Translations under genes and position numbers: made by a program | Shown: piece by piece, positions 1-5,873 of the stretch | How positions within the stretch are numbered: the first letter of the stretch is position 1 | How the letters are laid out: every line of letters starts with the position of its first letter | The notes under the pieces: model-generated | Databases searched by the model: none | What the model was told of the DNA's origin: nothing | What the model saw: only the letters and a program-made list of their open reading frames with translations | Assembly: GCA_016190545.1 (NCBI GenBank) | Contig: JACPQI010000032.1 | Span: 1 to 5,873, forward strand | DNA: 5,873 nt | Source of the DNA: Chloroflexota bacterium | GTDB taxonomy: Bacteria > Chloroflexota > Dehalococcoidia > SHYB01 > JACPQI01 | Reading direction: 5' to 3'

Positions 1-1498
<1,498 letters not shown>

Positions 1499-1543
1499 AG
1501 TCTGGTCCATGGGCTGAAGAAACCAACCCAAGCCGAACAGCAC

Positions 1544-3799
1544 CTAAAGGAGTTGTCCTTGGATCGTCCTTGCTAGCCTCCAACGGTTCGTGCCGACGCG
1601 CTCCGCAACACTTTCGAGAACGTTTCGAATTGTCTGCCGTTCTGGCGTCACGCCGTTCTTTAGAAGCGGCATGATATTCAAGACAACATCCTCGAAGGTC
1701 GGGTTCTCTCTGCGATTCTCTAGCCGCTTGAGGTAAGAGACAACAAAGTAGCGGACGCGCAACTCAAGAGGGATGCGCGATTTGAATTTGCGATCTGGAC
1801 GGATGTGATATTTCCTTGTCTTATCGTCGTAATCGAAGGACTGTACGAGTAGTGGAGTTAGATCGGCGTACTCTTTCGCGAGGACATCAAGGAATCCCAA
1901 TTCAAGGCCGCGAAGCACAAGCTCATCATTGATCTGTTCCAATGTCGCGCCATCATACATGGCGATCACCGACTCGATGGTTTCAACCACGATATCCATG
2001 ATGGGAGCACCCAGGGAGATACTACCGATGGTTCGTGGATTCCTGACTTTGCGGAAGTTGATAATCAACTGACCGGAGAGGACGGTGAATGGGTTCTGGC
2101 GCTTCTTGAAGCTCGTCTGTCCGTTATTCTGCTTCACCGCTCCAGCGTATTCAAACCCGGCCTTCTCAGCAGAATCCACGATGAGATGCCAATATGCAGG
2201 ATTCTGATGCGCGAAAACGAAGCTCATCCAGCGGTCGTATTTCAGCACCCGCGCCATCTCTTGTATCGAAGCGGCCAAGAGGTTCGAGTAGTCCTGTTTG
2301 GTTTTATTGTGCTCTCCGCCCTCGATTGCCTCGTTTTCATAATCCTTATCCGTTACTGGCAAATCAAGCCACGCGTTCCACATCACCGAAAGATCAAGGT
2401 AGGGAATCTTCGATCCGTAGGGTGGGTCTGTGTAAATGTAGTCAACGCTCTCATCAGGGATGTCATGCAGGTCTGTCGCGGTGCCTTGCCGGATGGTTGC
2501 ATCTTGCACTGTCTTGCACGTTATGAAAGGGGCCAATTCCTTCTTAGCCGCAATAACGCGTTCAAGGCGTGACTTAAAATACCTCATGACATCGACAGCA
2601 GCCGGTTTGGGAGCGATGCGATAGCGGTAGTAGCGAAATACTCCACTATCCCCTCTCCCTTCCGAACGCCCTTCTGAGCTGTGATACGTTAGATTGATCT
2701 TGTTCAGGAGCCCGGAAAACATCAAGAGCAACGCATCCTGAACAGGCTCAGGATTGCGTTTCCGGATTAGGTGCCTAAGAAGTGCCAGTTGCGCAAGCTG
2801 CTTGGGCGTGAACAGTTTTTCGACTGTGTCAACGTCAGCATTCTTCGGCAACATTGTGTTGTGCGGATACGAGTAGCGTTTCAATGCCCGCTGGACTTGC
2901 TCGTCTGTCTTCGGTTCCTTTGCCTTGTACTCCTTCCTGATTTCCTGGAACGCTTCACCTAGCTCAACCAAATCGACTGGTTCAATTAGGTTTTTGACTA
3001 TGAAGATCGAGAGAGGATTTAGGTCGATATGGATTGCCTTGCGGCCCAGAAGCAGCGCCTCGACGAGGGTTACTCCACTGCCACCGAACGGGTCAAGGAC
3101 AACATCACCCCGCTGTGTGAGTGTTTCGATGTACGTCCTGACGACTTTCCACACCTGCTTTGTGAAATAGCCGTGGACACCGAAATGCCGCCGCGCAGTC
3201 TGCTTGTGGATGCCGATTATCTCTGGCGGAGGCTGTACAGCCAGATAGTCGAAATCAGCGGAGTTCTTTGGCTGTGTTCGTGTACGAAGGTAGGTAGGCA
3301 GTGTTGTGGACGCCGCAGCGGGCGCGAGATAATGCTGCAAGTCGTCCCAGTGTTGATCTAGCTCTGCCGTACTGAAGCACAATACTGGAGTTTGGTTCTG
3401 CACAGCGTACAGCGCAAACTCCTTGCCGTTACACAGCGCGAAGTAGGGAGCCCGTATCTCTGGGTGCACTGCATAGCTGTATACTTGCTCCAAATTATCC
3501 CCGAACTTTATCTCTTCGTTCGGCGCTTTTGCATCCAGCACGGCTATAAAATTTCCGTTCACCGACAGCAGGTAGTCTGGTACGAGCTGAATCGGCCTGC
3601 GCTTAGATCCAATTGTGATGAACGGATGCAGAAGCGTCTTGCTGCGGATGATTCTGTTTGATCCAGACGACGAGTAGCCAAGTGACCGCAGCATTGGTAT
3701 GATGATTTCTTCCCGAACCGAATCCTCTTTGAAGTCGGGCGAATCCAGCAGCGAGAAGTCGAAGTCGTGTAACGGAATTGCCCCGGCGGTCGCGCTCAT
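1544..3799 (-). CDS. HsdR-N-like nuclease / N6-N4 DNA methyltransferase fusion
   Basis: A 751-residue protein predicted to methylate, and possibly cleave, DNA. Residues 10-160 look like the HsdR N-terminal nuclease domain: acidic residues at 30-31 (REEIIIPML), PD at 74-75, DAK at 89-91 and QVYSY at 105-109, matching E...PD...(D/E)xK...QxxxY. A Pro/Ala/Thr-rich linker (about 159-195) follows. The methyltransferase has LDPFGGSGVT (235-244, SAM-binding motif I), acidic D259 (HIDLNP) and TDPPYG (457-462, catalytic motif IV), ending near GQLIINFRK (576-584). The roughly 210 residues between motifs I and IV, including a basic aromatic stretch at 378-399, could hold the target-recognition region, giving an alpha-like motif order. 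Residues about 610-745 may form a winged helix ending GTNRWRLA. There is no helicase and no partner gene here. The start ATG has only a weak Shine-Dalgarno. G+C is clearly lower than in the neighbours, suggesting transfer. Methyltransferase call firm; active nuclease inferred. Confidence 0.9.
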   Translation of the reverse strand: MSATAGAIPLHDFDFSLLDSPDFKEDSVREEIIIPMLRSLGYSSSGSNRIIRSKTLLHPFITIGSKRRPIQLVPDYLLSVNGNFIAVLDAKAPNEEIKFGDNLEQVYSYAVHPEIRAPYFALCNGKEFALYAVQNQTPVLCFSTAELDQHWDDLQHYLAPAAASTTLPTYLRTRTQPKNSADFDYLAVQPPPEIIGIHKQTARRHFGVHGYFTKQVWKVVRTYIETLTQRGDVVLDPFGGSGVTLVEALLLGRKAIHIDLNPLSIFIVKNLIEPVDLVELGEAFQEIRKEYKAKEPKTDEQVQRALKRYSYPHNTMLPKNADVDTVEKLFTPKQLAQLALLRHLIRKRNPEPVQDALLLMFSGLLNKINLTYHSSEGRSEGRGDSGVFRYYRYRIAPKPAAVDVMRYFKSRLERVIAAKKELAPFITCKTVQDATIRQGTATDLHDIPDESVDYIYTDPPYGSKIPYLDLSVMWNAWLDLPVTDKDYENEAIEGGEHNKTKQDYSNLLAASIQEMARVLKYDRWMSFVFAHQNPAYWHLIVDSAEKAGFEYAGAVKQNNGQTSFKKRQNPFTVLSGQLIINFRKVRNPRTIGSISLGAPIMDIVVETIESVIAMYDGATLEQINDELVLRGLELGFLDVLAKEYADLTPLLVQSFDYDDKTRKYHIRPDRKFKSRIPLELRVRYFVVSYLKRLENRRENPTFEDVVLNIMPLLKNGVTPERQTIRNVLESVAERVGTNRWRLARTIQGQLL

Positions 3800-3837
3800 A
3801 GTGTCGTCGGAGAGTTCTTAACTCTCGTATGTGCCAT
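3796..3837 (-). CDS. Possible 13-codon leader ORF coupled to the methyltransferase
   Basis: On the minus strand an ATG at 3837 opens a frame reading MAHTRVKNSPTTL. Its TGA stop overlaps the methyltransferase ATG in the classic ATGA arrangement (3796-3799). The frame spans the 17-base palindrome. There is no convincing Shine-Dalgarno sequence before it, so it may be chance. If translated it would help ribosomes reach the methyltransferase start, which itself has a poor ribosome binding site. Confidence 0.2.
   Translation of the reverse strand: MAHTRVKNSPTTL
3810..3826. repeat. Perfect 7-bp inverted repeat just before the methyltransferase
   Basis: The sequence GAGAGTT-CTT-AACTCTC is a perfect inverted repeat with a three-base centre, placed 11 bases before the methyltransferase start codon. 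It could be an operator for an autoregulating protein, or an RNA hairpin that limits ribosome access. The tight three-base loop fits either. No regulator gene is visible in the window. Confidence 0.6.
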
Positions 3838-3914
3838 CTTTCTGGAGGCTTGGCTACTTTCCCCAGTGTTCATGCCTAGGCAGTACAGGATGTTTGAGAT
3901 TTTCAAGTGCGACC

Positions 3915-3949
3915 CCTACCGAGTATGCTGCAAACGCACACTCGGTAGG
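3915..3949 (-). repeat. Strong hairpin / inverted repeat in the methyltransferase leader
   Basis: Bases 3915-3924 (CCTACCGAGT) pair perfectly with 3940-3949 (ACTCGGTAGG). After one mismatch (3925 with 3939) three more pairs form (3926-3928 with 3936-3938), leaving a seven-base loop. The arm at 3940-3949 directly abuts the TATAAT box and covers the expected transcription start. No T-run follows on either strand, so an intrinsic terminator is unlikely. An operator or a leader RNA structure is the better reading. Confidence 0.65.
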
Positions 3950-3977
3950 ATTATACCCTGCTAGGCAAGGGCCTGAA
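3950..3977 (-). promoter_or_regulatory. Candidate sigma-70 promoter for the methyltransferase gene
   Basis: Read on the minus strand, 3955-3950 is a perfect TATAAT. Sixteen bases upstream is TTCAGG (3977-3972), a poor -35 match sharing only T, T and A with TTGACA. The predicted start near 3943 gives a leader of about 145 bases before the methyltransferase ATG and falls within the hairpin. The weak -35 would suit an activated or repressible promoter. The call rests mainly on the -10 box. Confidence 0.45.
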
Positions 3978-4095
3978 CTCGTGGACTGGTCTTGATCAGC
4001 CCCGGACTTTAGTTCACCGTGTCTGTGCTGCTCTTCCCGGTGGTTTTTTGCGCAGCCGACCGACGTTTTGTGCAGGTAGCACTTTTTGAGCAAAG

Positions 4096-4132
4096 CCCTT
4101 GGCAAGGGAGCGGGGGACATAGGGGGTGAGGG
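4096..4132. repeat. GC-rich repeat arm with hairpin and G-quadruplex motif
   Basis: Just past the acyl-CoA dehydrogenase stop, the plus strand has a short hairpin (CCCTT-GGC-AAGGG, 4096-4108). It then has four G-runs at 4106-4108, 4112-4116, 4122-4126 and 4130-4132 with loops of 3, 5 and 3 bases, a standard quadruplex pattern. From memory, the C-rich complement resembles one arm of large palindromic intergenic repeats in some GC-rich bacteria. Here the other arm is almost absent, so this looks like a decayed half copy. It may act as a transcription barrier after the dehydrogenase gene, although no T-run follows immediately. Confidence 0.5.
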
Positions 4133-4142
4133 TTTTTGGACC

Positions 4143-5318
4143 CTAGTCGCGGGGCAGGCCCAGGCCGCGCTGGGCGATAAGGTTGCGTGAGATCTCGGCG
4201 GAGCCGGCCCGAATGGTGCCCGTGGTGGCGAGCTGGTAGACGGCGGCGTAGCGGCCAGCGAACTGCACGCCCGGCGCGCCGTGGATAAGCTGGCCGCGCA
4301 GGCCCAGCACTTCCATCGCCGTGCGGGACAGGCGCTGCGTCGCCTCCGCCACAAAGGTCTTGCTCAGCGGCGTCTCGTAGGTGGGGTTCACACCGCGCTC
4401 CTGGAGCCAGGCGTCCCGGTAGCACAGCATCCGGCCCACCTCTATCTCGATGGCCGCCTCCGCCAGCTTGCCGCGCACGAGCGGGTCCCGCGCCAGAGGC
4501 ACGCCATGCCGCGTCGTCTCCCTGGCGTAGCGGACGAGGTCGTCGATCAGGCGCAGCCCCCGGCCTATGTTATCGATGACGGAGCGCTGCAGGCCCAGGG
4601 TGTGCATGGCCACATACCAGCCCTGGCCCTCTTCCCCCAGGAGCGCATCGCGGGGCAGCAGCACGTTATCGAAGAAGACCTCGTTGAAGGCGCCGCCGCC
4701 CATGAGCGGGATAGGGCGACGTGTCATGCCCGGCGTAGTCATATCGACCAGAAAGAAGGAGATGCCCTTGTGCTTGGACGCCTCCGTGCTGGTGCGGGCC
4801 AGCAGGATGCCCCACTCCGATATATGGCCGTAGGTGGTCCACACCTTCTGCCCGTTGACGCGGTAGCCGTCCGCGGTCCGTTCCGCCCGGGTTTGTTGCG
4901 CGGCCAGGTCGGAGCCGGCCTCCGGCTCGCTGAAGAGCTGGCACCAGGTCACCTCGGCGCGGGACATGGGCGGCAGGTGGCGCGCCTTCTGCTCCGGCGT
5001 GCCGTAGCGCATGATGGTGGGCCCCACAAAGTGGAGGCCGTTGCGGGAGCAGCGCGGCAGCAGGAAGTAGGCCTTCTCCTGGTGGAACACTGTCTGCTCC
5101 ATGATGGAGGCCGCCGCGCCGCCGTACTCCTTCGGCCAGTGCAGCGTCAGCCAGCCCTTGGCCGCCAGTTTCTTGTCGATCTCCACCCCCAGCCGGTACT
5201 CCGCGTCATCGTCCTCGATGCCGTTGAAGAGCTCCCACTCCGGCGTGCGGATGCTCTCGAAGTACCGTCGCACCTCCTGCTGGAAACGATCCTGCTCTGG
5301 GGTCAACGCTGCGCGCAT
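4143..5318 (-). CDS. Acyl-CoA dehydrogenase family protein (FadE-like)
   Basis: A 391-residue FAD flavoprotein of normal family length, predicted to introduce a 2,3 double bond into an acyl-CoA and pass electrons to an electron-transfer flavoprotein. Domains in order are the N-terminal helical domain (about 1-120), the beta domain with QLFSEPEAGSDLA (127-139) and KVWTTYGHISEWG (158-170), and the C-terminal helical domain ending AGSAEISRNLIAQRGLGLPR (371-390). The start is supported by AGGAAGGA seven bases before the ATG. The usual catalytic glutamate positions are not acidic: the medium-chain type site aligns with A371, and the isovaleryl/long-chain type site with Q244. The base may therefore lie elsewhere, or in a partner subunit as in heteromeric FadE pairs. 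It follows the MBL hydrolase gene by 12 bases. Substrate cannot be told from sequence alone. Confidence 0.93.
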   Translation of the reverse strand: MRAALTPEQDRFQQEVRRYFESIRTPEWELFNGIEDDDAEYRLGVEIDKKLAAKGWLTLHWPKEYGGAAASIMEQTVFHQEKAYFLLPRCSRNGLHFVGPTIMRYGTPEQKARHLPPMSRAEVTWCQLFSEPEAGSDLAAQQTRAERTADGYRVNGQKVWTTYGHISEWGILLARTSTEASKHKGISFFLVDMTTPGMTRRPIPLMGGGAFNEVFFDNVLLPRDALLGEEGQGWYVAMHTLGLQRSVIDNIGRGLRLIDDLVRYARETTRHGVPLARDPLVRGKLAEAAIEIEVGRMLCYRDAWLQERGVNPTYETPLSKTFVAEATQRLSRTAMEVLGLRGQLIHGAPGVQFAGRYAAVYQLATTGTIRAGSAEISRNLIAQRGLGLPRD

Positions 5319-5324
5319 CCTCGT

Positions 5325-5332
5325 TCCTTCCT
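5325..5332 (-). promoter_or_regulatory. Ribosome binding site of the acyl-CoA dehydrogenase gene
   Basis: AGGAAGGA on the minus strand, seven bases before the ATG at 5318. It overlaps the TAG stop (5331-5333) of the upstream MBL gene, which supports both the chosen start and co-translation of the two genes. Confidence 0.75.
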
Positions 5333-5873
5333 AGCTTTCCAGCCACAGCACATCGCCGCACAGGTCAGGCCGGTGCGGCTTGGACAGAAAGACGCCGACC
5401 TCTTCCTTCTCGCTTCCCAAGACCGTATTGTTGCCGTGGCCGGGGTAAACTCGGGTATCGTCGGGCAGCGGGAGCAATCGCTCCTGGATGCTGCGCAGGA
5501 GTTGCTGGAAGTCGGCGGGCGAACCGGTCTTGCCGGGCCCGTGGGGGAACAGGGAATCGCCGGAGAAGAGGTGACGCCCCCACAGGAAGCACAGCCCCTC
5601 CGGGGTATGGCCAGGCGTGTGGATGACGCTGAGCTTGAGCTTTCCGAAACTGAAGGTCTGCCCGTGCTTGAGCATGATATCCGGCTTCATCGGCAGCTTG
5701 GCCGCGCCCGCTGGGTGCACCGCCACCAGCGCTTCGGTCGCCAGCTTGATATCCCTATGCCCCTCGATGTGGTCCTGGTGACAGAGGGTCATGAGGAAGG
5801 CTTTGACCCGTGTGGTGGACGCCTCCTCCAGGATGACCTCCGGCTCCGGCGGCGTATCGATGATGACGCCCTC
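5331..5873 (-). CDS. Metallo-beta-lactamase-fold hydrolase, 5' end cut by window edge
   Basis: The frame is open to the window edge, giving 180 visible residues; the true start lies upstream of 5873. An internal ATG at 5792 is not a sensible start because the fold's opening strands (GVIIDTPPEPEVIL) precede it. Metal motifs, numbered from the window edge, are TLCHQDH (29-35), HTPGH (85-89, ligand H89), FSGDSLF (104-110, bridging D106) and YPGHGNNT (143-150, H146). This set resembles glyoxalase II and related thioester hydrolases. The first histidine of the HxHxDH motif is replaced by leucine (L30), while H32, D34 and H35 remain. The gene sits 12 bases before the acyl-CoA dehydrogenase gene, so a linked catabolic role, for example on thioesters, is plausible but inferred. 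Confidence 0.88.
   Translation of the reverse strand, partial: EGVIIDTPPEPEVILEEASTTRVKAFLMTLCHQDHIEGHRDIKLATEALVAVHPAGAAKLPMKPDIMLKHGQTFSFGKLKLSVIHTPGHTPEGLCFLWGRHLFSGDSLFPHGPGKTGSPADFQQLLRSIQERLLPLPDDTRVYPGHGNNTVLGSEKEEVGVFLSKPHRPDLCGDVLWLES

Larger units (their letters stand above)
3800..4142. other. Non-coding gap between acyl-CoA dehydrogenase and methyltransferase
   Basis: I see no convincing protein gene here apart from the tiny leader ORF. Besides the promoter, hairpin, 17-base palindrome and G-rich repeat listed separately, it holds a 10-base palindrome TGCCTAGGCA at 3873-3882. A near copy, TGCTAGGCA, ends at 3967, and the two bracket the hairpin and TATAAT box. There is also a near-palindrome CTGGTCTTGATCAG at 3986-3999. 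Such density of symmetric sites is more than a plain spacer needs and suggests a regulatory region or the edge of an inserted segment. Confidence 0.6.

Noticed and set aside
1547..1560. Small hairpin AAGGA-GTTG-TCCTT at the end of the methyltransferase gene
   Set aside because: A five-base stem inside coding sequence is within chance expectation and no T-run follows.
2186..2572. Plus-strand frames inside the methyltransferase gene
   Set aside because: They lie opposite a gene with clear conserved motifs, show no family resemblance and have no ribosome binding sites.
3915..3949. Intrinsic terminator
   Set aside because: The stem is strong, but no T-run follows it on either strand, and its position next to a TATAAT box fits an operator or leader structure better.
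3900..4060. tRNA-like or other structured RNA gene in the gap
   Set aside because: I could not form a cloverleaf with an acceptor stem and T-arm, and the only strong stem is the hairpin already listed.
3854..4354. A 166-codon minus-strand frame running from inside the acyl-CoA dehydrogenase gene through the gap
   Set aside because: Its first part is an out-of-frame reading of the dehydrogenase gene. The rest has no recognisable domain, no ribosome binding site, and crosses the repeat, promoter and hairpin.
5331..5792. MBL protein starting at the ATG at 5792
   Set aside because: The frame stays open for 27 more codons to the edge and encodes the fold's conserved opening strands, so the ATG is internal.

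Overview
The window is a run of five protein genes, all read from the minus strand. In transcription order (right to left) they are: a metallo-beta-lactamase-fold hydrolase whose 5' end lies outside the window (5331-5873), an acyl-CoA dehydrogenase (4143-5318), a non-coding gap of about 340 bases, a 751-residue nuclease/DNA-methyltransferase fusion (1544-3799), a LOG-like TIGR00725-type protein (989-1498), and enolase whose 3' end lies outside the window (1-992). I see no tRNA, rRNA, CRISPR array or transposase.

The flanking genes are GC-rich (the line 1201-1260 is 44 of 60 G+C by hand count) and look like a bacterial chromosome. A GC-rich palindromic-repeat arm after the dehydrogenase and the NGGKHAA form of enolase suggest Chloroflexota (Dehalococcoidia-like). 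That is an impression from memory and the assignment is uncertain.

The left block is an operon-like pair. The LOG-like gene and eno share the four bases GTGA, and the Shine-Dalgarno sequence of eno lies inside the last codons of the LOG-like gene. The right block is also operon-like: the MBL stop codon is 12 bases from the acyl-CoA dehydrogenase start and overlaps its Shine-Dalgarno sequence. Hydrolase plus acyl-CoA dehydrogenase fits acyl-CoA or xenobiotic/fatty-acid catabolism, but no substrate can be read from the sequence.

The centre is different. The methyltransferase gene is much less GC-rich (line 2281-2340 is 29 of 60). It encodes an HsdR-N-like PD-(D/E)XK nuclease domain, an amino-methyltransferase domain with DPFGGSG and DPPY motifs, and a C-terminal region that may be a winged helix, all in one chain with no helicase. 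It is preceded by a long leader with a perfect TATAAT box, a strong hairpin overlapping the expected transcription start, a 17-base palindrome, and a possible 13-codon leader ORF overlapping its start codon. The simplest reading is a horizontally acquired one-gene restriction-modification or epigenetic module, with its own regulatory region, set between housekeeping genes. It is the most interesting object in the window.
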